From: a virus
Strand: one strand, 5' to 3'
Length of the DNA: 35,833 bases
Virus record (IMG/VR): IMGVR_UViG_3300045918_000033
Span: 1-35,833 of that record
The notes beneath the pieces are model-generated. The model was given only the letters and a program-made list of their open reading frames with translations. It was not told the DNA's origin and did not search any database. Both the position numbers and the translations under genes were made by a program. Shown here one piece after another: positions 7,485-15,261 of the stretch (positions are counted from its first letter, which is position 1; the number at the start of each line of letters is the position of its first letter).

Positions 7485-7513
7485 TTGCTATTCATTTGCT
7501 ACCGGGGTATACT
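7485..7513 (+). promoter_or_regulatory. Promoter for the HNH-portal-capsid unit
   Basis: TTGCTA (7485-7490), 17-base spacer, TATACT (7508-7513). It diverges from the minus-strand promoter at 7420-7448, with 36 bases between the two -35 boxes. The likely transcript starts near 7520 and would carry HNH, portal and capsid genes as far as the terminator at 11142. Confidence 0.75.
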
Positions 7514-7546
7514 TAACAATAATAAATAAATACCTCCTAAGTACGA

Positions 7547-8026
7547 ATGGCTACTAATACTCGTAAGCGGTACCCTATAAAACATGTCCGCGACCGTGCT
7601 AAGAGCGCGTACAATAAGCAGACAGAATGCTTTATATGCGGAAGTACGGAGTCTCTCGAATTACATCATACGCATGGTATGGTTAACTTACTTAATAAAT
7701 GGGCTAAAGAAAACGGTTATTCACTAGATACAGATGAGCAAGTTATTGATATTAGGGACGATTTCATAGAAATGCACCATAAAGAAATTTATGAGGACGT
7801 TTTTACGTTATGCCTTAAACATCATAGAACGCTGCATTCTGTATATGGTAAGTCTCCTTCTTTGAGTACTTCTGATAAGCAGGCTAGCTGGATTCAGCGT
7901 CAAAAGGATAAACACAATGGAATTATCGCAATTGAACCCACTAAACTGGTTCAGCAAAGCTCCTCCGCAGGATTCTTCACAGGACTATATTATATCAGAC
8001 CTGGGGGACTATCAGGAAAAGCTTAA
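7547..8026 (+). CDS. HNH endonuclease
   Basis: This 159-residue protein has an HNH/zinc-finger nuclease core: CFICGSTESLELHHTHG (about residues 29-45) with a CxxC knuckle and His-His, then LCLKHHRTLHSVYG (about 88-101) with the closing Cys and His residues. HNH proteins beside terminase and portal genes often aid terminase in cutting DNA during packaging; others are homing enzymes. The start has no clear Shine-Dalgarno (CCTCC precedes it instead), so expression may be low. Its last 110 bases overlap the portal gene in another frame, so residues about 124-159 are overprinted; the HNH core is complete before that. Confidence 0.8.
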   Translation: MATNTRKRYPIKHVRDRAKSAYNKQTECFICGSTESLELHHTHGMVNLLNKWAKENGYSLDTDEQVIDIRDDFIEMHHKEIYEDVFTLCLKHHRTLHSVYGKSPSLSTSDKQASWIQRQKDKHNGIIAIEPTKLVQQSSSAGFFTGLYYIRPGGLSGKA

Positions 8027-9179
8027 TCCTGCCCAGAGCCTAATCGCTGCGGGTCAGGGTAGTCAAGCCTACACATCATTTGTCGTAGCGTATCGAGAAG
8101 CCTTCACTAAGATTGAGTCTGTTCGTCGTGGTGTAGACCTAATAGTCAATGGCTGCTCTAGCTTGGACTACGATATTAAAGATTCACTAAATACTTCAGT
8201 AGTTAAGGGTATTAAGCAGAAAACATTGCAGCGCCTTCTTAACTTTGAGCCAAATCCATATCAATCTCAGCAGTCATTCAGAATGAACATCTTTACAGAC
8301 TTCATTTTAGAGGGTAATGCATTTTTATACTTTGATGGTGCGTACCTATATCATCTGCCTGCTGCAAATATGCAGATTAACACAGACCCTACAACATACG
8401 TAAAGTCATACAGCTACAACGGGATGACGGACTTTAAGCCAGATGAAATTATACACCTAGCAGATACGTCAGCAGTCTCTATTTACCGTGGGACAAGTCG
8501 TTTACAAGCTGCTTCCAATAGTATAAAGACGCTATATAGCATGAGATTGTTTCAACAACAGTTTTTTGACAATGGTGCAATTCCGGGAATCATACTTGAA
8601 ACAGAGAACACTCTGTCAGCCACGGCTAAAGTACGTACTGTAGAAAATTGGAAACGTACATATAACCCCCGTAACGGCGCTCGTACCCCTATTATAATTG
8701 ATAATGGACTTAAGGTTCGAAATCTTAATGAGACCTCTTTCAAAGAACTCGACTTTGAATCTTCTGTTGAAACGCACGAAGTATTGATCCTAAAGGCTCT
8801 CGGAGTACCCCCTATCCTACTAGACGGTGGAAATAACGCTAATATTAATCCTAATATGCGCTTGTTTTACCTAGAAACAGTTCTTCCTATAACTAGAAAG
8901 TATGTTTCAGCCCTTGAACGCTACTTTGGCTATGATATAGAAGCCATTACTGCTACAGTATCCGCGTTACAGCCGGATATTAGGGAGTTAGCTAGCTACT
9001 ATAGTACTTTAGTTAATGGGGGTATCATGACGCCAGCTGAAGCTCGCGAAGCTTTACGACTAACTAAGCTACCAGATAAATCTCTAGAAGAGATTAGAGT
9101 TCCGGCTAATATTGCTGGCTCTGCAACCAACCCAGATACGGGCGGGGCTCCAAAGAAAGACCCAAATGCAACACCTTAA
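7917..9179 (+). CDS. Portal protein (HK97-type)
   Basis: This 420-residue protein fits the portal family: an N-terminal segment with YREAFTKIESVRRGVDLI (residues about 59-76), a FILEGNAFLYF core strand region, and the conserved ALGVPPILLDGG near residue 293, followed by FYLETVLPITRKYVSALERYF. Portals form the 12-subunit ring through which DNA enters and to which the connector binds. AAGGA at 7904-7908 supports the start. The C-terminal tail is proline- and glycine-rich. It precedes the capsid fusion gene, the usual order. Confidence 0.9.
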   Translation: MELSQLNPLNWFSKAPPQDSSQDYIISDLGDYQEKLNPAQSLIAAGQGSQAYTSFVVAYREAFTKIESVRRGVDLIVNGCSSLDYDIKDSLNTSVVKGIKQKTLQRLLNFEPNPYQSQQSFRMNIFTDFILEGNAFLYFDGAYLYHLPAANMQINTDPTTYVKSYSYNGMTDFKPDEIIHLADTSAVSIYRGTSRLQAASNSIKTLYSMRLFQQQFFDNGAIPGIILETENTLSATAKVRTVENWKRTYNPRNGARTPIIIDNGLKVRNLNETSFKELDFESSVETHEVLILKALGVPPILLDGGNNANINPNMRLFYLETVLPITRKYVSALERYFGYDIEAITATVSALQPDIRELASYYSTLVNGGIMTPAEAREALRLTKLPDKSLEEIRVPANIAGSATNPDTGGAPKKDPNATP

Positions 9180-9188
9180 AGGAACTAC

Positions 9189-11135
9189 ATGACCGATAGA
9201 CTAAATAATAAAATTATTCATCTATCAGCGCAGTTTACTAAGGATGCGATGCTCCCTAATGCTGATGGAAAAATTGATTCCATTTTCATTGAGGGTTATG
9301 CTAATACTACTAGTACAGACCGCAGCGGTGATGTTATTACTGCTGAGGCTTGGAACAAAGGACTAGCAAATTACCTTAAAAACCCAATTATTCTCGCGTA
9401 CCATGACCACGATGAACCAATTGGGCGAATGACCGAGCATCGTGTAGATGCAAACGGACTATGGATTAAAGCTCGCATCTCAGCTGCTGCTGAAGACGTA
9501 TTCAACCTAGTAAAAGATGGAATTCTTACAGCGTTTAGCGTAGGATTTTATATTAAAGATGCTGAGTACAATAACCTATTAGACTTGTTCATTATCAAAG
9601 AACTAGAACTAATTGAAATATCAGTAGTATCTGTACCTTGCAATCAGGATAGTTTGTTTGACCTTTCAAAGTCTTTCGAAACCCCTGCTGCTCTTAAGTC
9701 GTTTAAGCAACAATTCTCTTCTAGCAAATCTTCGGATAATAGTCCAAGCGATGTGGAAGTAACTCTACCAAAGGAAAAATTTAATATGGATGAAGCACAA
9801 CTAGCAGCACTTCTGGCAAAAACAGCTCAAGACGCAGCTACTAAGGCACTTGCAGACCAAGCGGAAGCAGTTGCAAAAGCCGCTAAAGCTAAAGTGGATG
9901 CTGAAGCTGAAGATGCTCGTATCTCCGCGATCGTTAAGAGCCAAATCTCTCTTGGCCAATCTGGAGCAGAAAAGCTTCTGGCTGACGTTACCAAGCGTTT
10001 TGAAGATGCTGAAGCTGTAACAAAATCAACACTTGAAGGCCTACATGCTGCTCTAGCTGAGAAAGCTAATGAGATCAAGGCTATTCAATCTAGCAAAATG
10101 TCCTTCTCAGAAAAAGGGTCGCCAGAAGCCACCAGCTATACCGAACGTGAAACAGCTGTTCTGTTGGCCTCTTTTGCTAGTAAGGCTATCGGTGATACTA
10201 AATATGGTCGTCAAATGCTTGAAAAAGCTGGCGCTCACGTACCTGGCGCTGTGCCTTGGGAACAAGAAGTTAGCCTGAATCTGGAACAAGCTATACGTGC
10301 TCGTTTGGTAGTTGCTCCAGTCTTCCGTGCTATTGATATGAAGACCAACGTAATGAAGTTGCCTCTGAATCCTGAAGCAGGTCTGGGCACTTGGATCGCT
10401 AACGCTGGCTTCGGTACTTCGACCTCCGCCGGTGCTGCACAAACTCACCAACTGTCTGAAGTTACTCTGAATGCTTATAAGGTTGCTACTCAAGAATCTA
10501 TCGCATTCGAAGAAGAAGAAGACAGCTTGATTATCCTGACTCCAATTATCCGTGATGGTATGATTCGTCGTATTGCTCGTGCTGTTGACCGTGCTTACCT
10601 ACGTGGTGCTGGTATCGCGGCTGACCCAATCACAGGTGTTTCACTGTATGATGCTACTTCTGTAGTTACTCCTACAAATATTGGCGCATCTTCTATCGCT
10701 CACATGCGTGCTCTGCGTAAAGACTTGGGAATTTACGGTCTGGACCCCGCTGATGTTGTTTACATCGTTTCTACCGAAGTCTACTATGACTTGCTTGACG
10801 ATACACAGTTCCAAACAATGAACCAAGTCGGCCCTCAAGCCACGTTGCTAACTGGCCAAATCGGTCAAATTGGTAATTCTCCAGTTCTTGTTTCTGCTGA
10901 GTTCTCAACTAAGGCCGGTGGTGCTGCAACAGCTTCAACTAATATCGGTGCTATCGCTGTTGCCCCTCGTAACTTCCTAGCGGGTAACCAACGTGGTCTG
11001 CGTTTCGATACCCAAGATTTGGCTTACGAACAACGTAAGGTACTGGTAAGCTCATTGCGTACTGGTTTCACTCAAATCACTCCAACTTATCAAGGCGTGG
11101 CACTGCCAGGTGTTTCTACACTTCGCTGGTCTTAA
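9189..11135 (+). CDS. Fused prohead protease, scaffold and major capsid protein
   Basis: This 648-residue polyprotein combines three normally separate functions. Residues about 1-160 form an HK97-type S78 prohead protease, with His72 in LAYHDHDEPIG, Ser117 in TAFSVGF, and an acidic ELELIEISVVSVP segment after 136. Residues 200-305 are Ala/Lys/Glu-rich and coiled, like the scaffolding delta domain. Residues about 310-648 form an HK97-fold capsid protein (VPWEQEVSLNLEQAIRARLV, VDRAYLRGAG, and GFTQITPTYQGVALPG near the end). The protease would cleave scaffold from capsid during maturation. Codon use changes along the gene and there is an internal start. AAAGGA precedes the ATG. Confidence 0.9.
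   Translation: MTDRLNNKIIHLSAQFTKDAMLPNADGKIDSIFIEGYANTTSTDRSGDVITAEAWNKGLANYLKNPIILAYHDHDEPIGRMTEHRVDANGLWIKARISAAAEDVFNLVKDGILTAFSVGFYIKDAEYNNLLDLFIIKELELIEISVVSVPCNQDSLFDLSKSFETPAALKSFKQQFSSSKSSDNSPSDVEVTLPKEKFNMDEAQLAALLAKTAQDAATKALADQAEAVAKAAKAKVDAEAEDARISAIVKSQISLGQSGAEKLLADVTKRFEDAEAVTKSTLEGLHAALAEKANEIKAIQSSKMSFSEKGSPEATSYTERETAVLLASFASKAIGDTKYGRQMLEKAGAHVPGAVPWEQEVSLNLEQAIRARLVVAPVFRAIDMKTNVMKLPLNPEAGLGTWIANAGFGTSTSAGAAQTHQLSEVTLNAYKVATQESIAFEEEEDSLIILTPIIRDGMIRRIARAVDRAYLRGAGIAADPITGVSLYDATSVVTPTNIGASSIAHMRALRKDLGIYGLDPADVVYIVSTEVYYDLLDDTQFQTMNQVGPQATLLTGQIGQIGNSPVLVSAEFSTKAGGAATASTNIGAIAVAPRNFLAGNQRGLRFDTQDLAYEQRKVLVSSLRTGFTQITPTYQGVALPGVSTLRWS
9771..9788 (+). promoter_or_regulatory. 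Internal ribosome binding site and start in the capsid fusion gene
   Basis: AAGGA (9771-9775) lies 10 bases before an in-frame ATG (9786) at codon 200, exactly between the protease and scaffold parts. It could produce a protease-free scaffold-capsid protein in excess, comparable to lambda C/Nu3 nested starts. Confidence 0.55.
9786..11135 (+). CDS. Probable internal-start product: scaffold plus major capsid
   Basis: Starting at Met200 of the fusion, this 449-residue product would contain only scaffold (MDEAQLAALLAKTAQ onward) and the HK97-fold capsid domain. Capsid assembly needs hundreds of capsid subunits but few proteases, so a nested start is a sensible way to set the ratio. Leucine codons shift from CTA towards CTG/CTT and arginine to CGT from about here, as in highly expressed genes. 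This supports most translation beginning here, but the product itself is inferred. Confidence 0.5.
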   Translation: MDEAQLAALLAKTAQDAATKALADQAEAVAKAAKAKVDAEAEDARISAIVKSQISLGQSGAEKLLADVTKRFEDAEAVTKSTLEGLHAALAEKANEIKAIQSSKMSFSEKGSPEATSYTERETAVLLASFASKAIGDTKYGRQMLEKAGAHVPGAVPWEQEVSLNLEQAIRARLVVAPVFRAIDMKTNVMKLPLNPEAGLGTWIANAGFGTSTSAGAAQTHQLSEVTLNAYKVATQESIAFEEEEDSLIILTPIIRDGMIRRIARAVDRAYLRGAGIAADPITGVSLYDATSVVTPTNIGASSIAHMRALRKDLGIYGLDPADVVYIVSTEVYYDLLDDTQFQTMNQVGPQATLLTGQIGQIGNSPVLVSAEFSTKAGGAATASTNIGAIAVAPRNFLAGNQRGLRFDTQDLAYEQRKVLVSSLRTGFTQITPTYQGVALPGVSTLRWS

Positions 11136-11141
11136 TAGTTA

Positions 11142-11179
11142 AATAAAAGATAAGGGGCCTAGGCCCCTTATCTTTTATT
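11142..11179. terminator. Perfect 19-bp inverted repeat after the capsid gene
   Basis: Positions 11142-11160 and 11161-11179 are exact reverse complements with no spacer, centred on GGGGCCTAGGCCCC, with A-rich sequence on the left arm and TCTTTTATT on the right. It can act as a terminator in either direction and, being partial for read-through, could reduce expression of downstream connector genes. No clear promoter was found before 11244, so read-through is likely. Confidence 0.8.
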
Positions 11180-11243
11180 AGCCCTCTTACTACAGTGACC
11201 CATATAAAAGAGTGCTAATAAAAGATAAATTAAGGAGTTATAA

Positions 11244-11882
11244 ATGGCAGGAGCCAATTTAGTAACACTAGAAGAAGTAAAGTCATACGCTACTATTAAT
11301 AGTACTAATAGTGATGCCCTTATTTCTGTCCTAATTCCAAGAGTTAGTGATTATATTAAAGAATATTGTAACCGTACGTTCGTCGACTTCGCGACGACTA
11401 ATAAGACCGAGATAGTAAGTGGGGGTTCACCATTTATTTACTTATCAGAAGCCCCGCTTATTAGCCTAGTAAGCTTTGAGAGTTCTAGGGACTATGGAGC
11501 AACCTACGTACCACTTACCGAGTTTGTGGACTATGTAGTTGATACTGAGTTTGATAGACTACAGGCTATAACAGCTTCTCTAGCTGACTTTATATCCCCA
11601 CCATTTGTTCCTACTCTGCAGAATACCCCTATTATTGTAGGTCCGATGTTCCAAAAGCGTATAAATGGATATAGAATTACGTACAAAGCAGGGTATCTTA
11701 GCGTACCTAACTCGCTAAAGCTAGCGGTTATTGACTTAATTATGTACTATACTAAAGCCGATATGAATGTCAAGGGTGCACGTACTGTAGGCACTAATAG
11801 TGTAGCTGTTGAGTATATTACTAACGCAGCGCTTCCTACACATATTCGTCGTATTCTTGATGTGCATAAGTTGACTTACTAA
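11244..11882 (+). CDS. Head-tail connector protein (HK97 gp6-like)
   Basis: This 212-residue protein resembles the gp6/gp15 connector family: an N-terminal VTLEEVKSYATINSTNSDALI, then a helical IPRVSDYIKEYCNRTF (residues about 30-45), a central beta region, and C-terminal helices (LKLAVIDLIMYYTKAD). Such proteins form a ring under the portal. AAGGAG at 11232-11237 gives a strong start. It follows the capsid gene, as in HK97 and T5-like maps. It is somewhat longer than HK97 gp6, with an extra loop around residues 95-140. Confidence 0.75.
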   Translation: MAGANLVTLEEVKSYATINSTNSDALISVLIPRVSDYIKEYCNRTFVDFATTNKTEIVSGGSPFIYLSEAPLISLVSFESSRDYGATYVPLTEFVDYVVDTEFDRLQAITASLADFISPPFVPTLQNTPIIVGPMFQKRINGYRITYKAGYLSVPNSLKLAVIDLIMYYTKADMNVKGARTVGTNSVAVEYITNAALPTHIRRILDVHKLTY

Positions 11883-11883
11883 T

Positions 11884-13245
11884 ATGTTTCCTGATAAGAC
11901 TATAGAGGCAGTGGGTGCTTTAGTTAATAACTTTGTAAACTCTGGTACTGATCAGAATAGGTTGATACTAAACAGGGGTATGCAAGTATGTGATATTAGC
12001 CCTAATACACTAAAGTCGACTCTTATAGCAGAGTCTCCTGAAGTAGCTAAGATGCATAGGGCCTTTATAAAAAAGATAGAGAGTATGGTAGTTAAAGCTA
12101 CAGATGCCTCAAGTCTAAGTAGGTACCTAGTAACTAACACTACTGATAGCTTATCTCCTGTGATTATTAAACACTTTGGAGTTATACTTCTAGCTACTCC
12201 TGATGGTCAAAAGGTACTAATAGCACAATCTAACGCAAAGTTACGCCAAGTACTGTCTGCGGCAGAAAAAGAAGTATCTAAAGAGTACAAGGTAAATATT
12301 AAGCATGGAGTAGGTGGCAGTACCGCTGCACTAGGCAAGCTAATTGAATTTAGAGAGACACTTACTAAGCTATCCACTAGTAATTCTACTAATAATATCC
12401 AAAAACGAGTAGCTAAGTCCATTGAGGATATTACTAAGGTACACGCTAGGGTATCAAATAAAGTACAAACTAATTTAAAGTTCTTAGAGGGATACGGCTC
12501 CTTAGGCGCTGAAATACTAAGAATTAGTACTGTTGTTACAGTAGGCTCCGTAGCCTCTAACTTAGCTAAAGCTCAACTAGAGAAACGAGCCGTAGAGGCC
12601 GTTAGGAATACTTGTAGAGCTAGCTCTTTCAAGGAGTATATAATAGCTCCTGAAAGTAATAGGGGACTTGGATTAAAAGATAAGATAAGGACATCCTTAC
12701 TTAATACCTTAACTGGAGAACTAGGTAGCGTTAGACACTCCTACTCCTATGCAAATACTCCACCAAGTAAGTCTTTAGAGCTAAAGTCCAAAGAGCTAGG
12801 AATACCTAGTCTACACGTTACAGATTACTTCAGAGAGCTAGAAGGCTCAGGTAAGTTCGATGTTATAAGTATTTCTGGACTTCAAGCTTTATTAGACGCT
12901 AAGTTTAACGAGAAGTTAAAAGAGGATATGGGGGAGGGTAGTAGACAGGATATCCTTAATAACCGTACAGGTAACTTTGCGAAAACTACCAAAATAGAGG
13001 GGTTATCACTAACTAGGGATGACGCTATACAGGTATACTATAAGTACCAGAAGTATATTCCTGGGCAGTCTAGTGCCAATTCAGCTACAGGTAAGTTTCA
13101 CGCGTATGATTCTTTTGAACCGGGCAACTCACAAGGTAACCCCGTATCCCGTAACCCCCGACTACTAATTGGAAAAACTGTACGTGAAATACTAGGCCCC
13201 TTAGTCGCAAATAGGCTAAAACTAGTAGATGCAGGAGGAATATGA
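11884..13245 (+). CDS. Neck protein of unknown family (structural)
   Basis: I do not recognise this 453-residue protein. It is rich in Lys, Ser and Leu, mostly helical in appearance to about residue 240, with a mildly hydrophobic VVTVGSVASNLAKAQ near 217-231 and a C-terminal region (about 370-453) that is more globular. The slot between connector and tail terminator normally holds head-closure or neck proteins, so a head-closure or neck role is inferred from position. It starts two bases after the connector stop without an obvious Shine-Dalgarno, so it may be translated by coupling. Its end overlaps the tail terminator start (ATGA). Confidence 0.5.
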   Translation: MFPDKTIEAVGALVNNFVNSGTDQNRLILNRGMQVCDISPNTLKSTLIAESPEVAKMHRAFIKKIESMVVKATDASSLSRYLVTNTTDSLSPVIIKHFGVILLATPDGQKVLIAQSNAKLRQVLSAAEKEVSKEYKVNIKHGVGGSTAALGKLIEFRETLTKLSTSNSTNNIQKRVAKSIEDITKVHARVSNKVQTNLKFLEGYGSLGAEILRISTVVTVGSVASNLAKAQLEKRAVEAVRNTCRASSFKEYIIAPESNRGLGLKDKIRTSLLNTLTGELGSVRHSYSYANTPPSKSLELKSKELGIPSLHVTDYFRELEGSGKFDVISISGLQALLDAKFNEKLKEDMGEGSRQDILNNRTGNFAKTTKIEGLSLTRDDAIQVYYKYQKYIPGQSSANSATGKFHAYDSFEPGNSQGNPVSRNPRLLIGKTVREILGPLVANRLKLVDAGGI

Positions 13246-13688
13246 GCGCAAGAACATTAATATGTGCTGCACTAGTAAATGCTCTAAAGACGCAGATAAA
13301 TGGTGTAGCACCTTATACTACTAACTTATTTAGTAATGCACTAGATAGCTTGAAATACTGGGATGAACTTAACGACTTCCCCTTTATTTGCGCTGTAGCA
13401 GGAAATGAAGTAAGGGAATACCTACCAGGGCAGTTTAAATGGGGGCACTTAGGGATCTCCCTAAAGGTTTACGTTAGGTCTGAGACTTCAGGTGCCGACC
13501 TAGAAAACCTAATGGAAGACATAGAACGCGTAGTAGATTCTAATAGGCAAATAGCGTATGACCCAGCTAACCCTAGTAGACGTACAACAGAAGTACTAAT
13601 TACCAGCATTATAACTGATGAAGGTTTACTAGCTCCTTATGGCATCGGGGAGATAAATATCAAGGTGCAGTATCAAGTCCTAATCTAG
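13242..13688 (+). CDS. Tail terminator protein (gpU-like)
   Basis: This 148-residue protein has the alpha/beta plan of tail terminators: N-terminal helix (LICAALVNALKTQING), FPFICAVAGNEVREYLPG, a WGHLGISLKVYVRSE strand, a helix with DLENLMEDIERVVD, and final strands ending IGEINIKVQYQV. Such proteins cap the tube and join it to the head. A textbook AGGAGG lies before the ATG, which overlaps the preceding stop. It sits directly before the tube gene, as expected. Function rests on fold pattern and position. Confidence 0.7.
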   Translation: MSARTLICAALVNALKTQINGVAPYTTNLFSNALDSLKYWDELNDFPFICAVAGNEVREYLPGQFKWGHLGISLKVYVRSETSGADLENLMEDIERVVDSNRQIAYDPANPSRRTTEVLITSIITDEGLLAPYGIGEINIKVQYQVLI

Positions 13689-13719
13689 GTAACAAGGTAA
13701 ATATCTAAAAACCTAGATT
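13682..13719 (+). repeat. Inverted repeat after the tail terminator gene
   Basis: AATCTAGGT (13682-13690) pairs with ACCTAGATT (13711-13719), with a 20-base loop; the arms extend by TCC/GGA with one bulge. It includes the stop codon of the preceding gene. No T-run follows, so it looks more like an mRNA processing or stability element than a terminator. Confidence 0.55.
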
Positions 13720-13753
13720 GGATTCATAAATAATACTTAGGAGAATTAAGTAA

Positions 13754-15184
13754 ATGGCTTTAAATCTAATCCGTAACGCCCGAGTATTTGTTACTACAAA
13801 CGTTAACGCAGCTAATGGGGTATATGCAGGTCATGCTACTACTACTTCTGCAAATACCTTCGAAGTACAGGTACAACAAGGTTTCACCTTCAATCAGGGT
13901 ACTGCTACACAAAACATTACACTAAATGAAGCAGGCGCTACGCCCACACGTGGGCAACGCGCCTTCAACACAGCTTTAAACCCTGCAGACTTTAGCTTCC
14001 AAACTTATATGCGCCCTGTAGTTACTGCAGGTATTGTAGATGCTTGCGAAAAAGTACTATGGAATGCTCTACTAAGCTCTTCAGTTATCCCTACGGCTAT
14101 AGCAGCAGTATTTACTTCAGCTACTTACACAGTAGGTACAGGTAATATCGCAATTGTAGGTACTAGCATTACTGCAGGTCTTGCAATCGGCTCTTATGTT
14201 ACCCTAACAGGTTTCGCTGGGGCTAACATGGACTTCAATGGCGTAATTCAGCTAACTGCAGTTTCTACTACTACAGCCCTAACAGGTAACTATATTAACA
14301 AACCTGCTAGCACCTACGCAGCACCTACTGCTGCTAGTATTAAGATTTACGTAGGTGCAGGTTGGAGTGCTGGTGTTGGTACAGCTAATACCCCTAACTC
14401 TTGCTCAATTATCAGCTCAATAGGTACAGATGTACATGTACTCCAAAAGTTTGCCGTTATTATAGTTGCTGATACAGCAACCTACGTAATTAATAACTGT
14501 GGTCTAGACCAAGCTACTGTAGATTTCGGTCTAGATGCTATCTCTAGTATCGCATGGACTGGTAAAGGTACTGCAATTGATACTACCCAAACTACTCCTA
14601 CTCTAGCAGCTCTGGGTACTACTGTAGCTTCTGGTACAGTATCCATTCTTGGGTATACTGCCCCAGTACTAACTGCTAACTACTTACAAAATAAGCTATC
14701 TACCGTTACTTTGCAGTCTAATATCGGAGGTGTAGCAGGAACTTCATATACCTTAGCACTAACAGGCGGTTCAGTGCAGATTCAGAATAACCTGAACTAC
14801 AAAACTCCTCAGAATCTAGGCGTAGTTAATACACCTATTGGGTATACTACAGGTGTTCGTGCAGTTAGTGGTAATATTACTGCGTATCTACGTACTGGTA
14901 CAGCTGGTGACGCTGGCTCTCTAATGAGTACTATCCTAGCCGCTTCTGCTACTGCTACAGATACTAAGTATCGTTTGCAAATCGAAATTGGTGGAGCTGC
15001 TAGTGGTACTCGTGTTGAGATTGAAACAGATGGTGCAATGCTTTCTGTTCCAACTATTAATACTGCTGATGTAGTAGCTACTCAGATTAACTTCGTAGCT
15101 CAAGGTACAGACCAACTAGCCGCAACTACTGGTTACGATCTAACTAAGGGTAATGAACTAGTTGTCCGTTATTTGTCTATCTAA
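13754..15184 (+). CDS. Major tail tube protein (T5 pb6-like)
   Basis: This 476-residue protein matches the T5 tube protein pb6 as I recall it: LIRNARVFVTT at the N-terminus, ITLNEAGATPTRGQRAFN (about 54-71), DFSFQTYMRP, INNCGLDQATVDFG and SIAWTGKGT (about 248-277), and YLQNKLSTVTLQ plus TGGSVQIQNNLNYKTPQ (about 314-360). T5-type tube subunits are two fused lambda-V-like domains that form trimeric rings. Residues about 112-204 appear to be an extra beta-rich, Thr/Ala-rich insertion absent from T5. AGGAG lies before the ATG. A terminator follows. Confidence 0.85.
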   Translation: MALNLIRNARVFVTTNVNAANGVYAGHATTTSANTFEVQVQQGFTFNQGTATQNITLNEAGATPTRGQRAFNTALNPADFSFQTYMRPVVTAGIVDACEKVLWNALLSSSVIPTAIAAVFTSATYTVGTGNIAIVGTSITAGLAIGSYVTLTGFAGANMDFNGVIQLTAVSTTTALTGNYINKPASTYAAPTAASIKIYVGAGWSAGVGTANTPNSCSIISSIGTDVHVLQKFAVIIVADTATYVINNCGLDQATVDFGLDAISSIAWTGKGTAIDTTQTTPTLAALGTTVASGTVSILGYTAPVLTANYLQNKLSTVTLQSNIGGVAGTSYTLALTGGSVQIQNNLNYKTPQNLGVVNTPIGYTTGVRAVSGNITAYLRTGTAGDAGSLMSTILAASATATDTKYRLQIEIGGAASGTRVEIETDGAMLSVPTINTADVVATQINFVAQGTDQLAATTGYDLTKGNELVVRYLSI

Positions 15185-15200
15185 ACTGTTTCAAAGGGAC

Positions 15201-15236
15201 TAAGGGGGTTGCAACCCCCTTATCAACCCTCTTTTT
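15201..15236 (+). terminator. Terminator after the tail tube gene
   Basis: TAAGGGGGTT (15201-15210) pairs perfectly with AACCCCCTTA (15213-15222) around a GC loop, followed by a pyrimidine run with CTTTTTCTTC. It probably limits read-through into the low-abundance chaperone and tape measure genes. Confidence 0.85.
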
Positions 15237-15261
15237 CTTCTAATATAATAAGGATAATATC

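Noticed and set aside
10107-10493. 128-codon minus-strand frame in the capsid gene
   Set aside because: It lies opposite a highly conserved capsid domain with strong codon bias.
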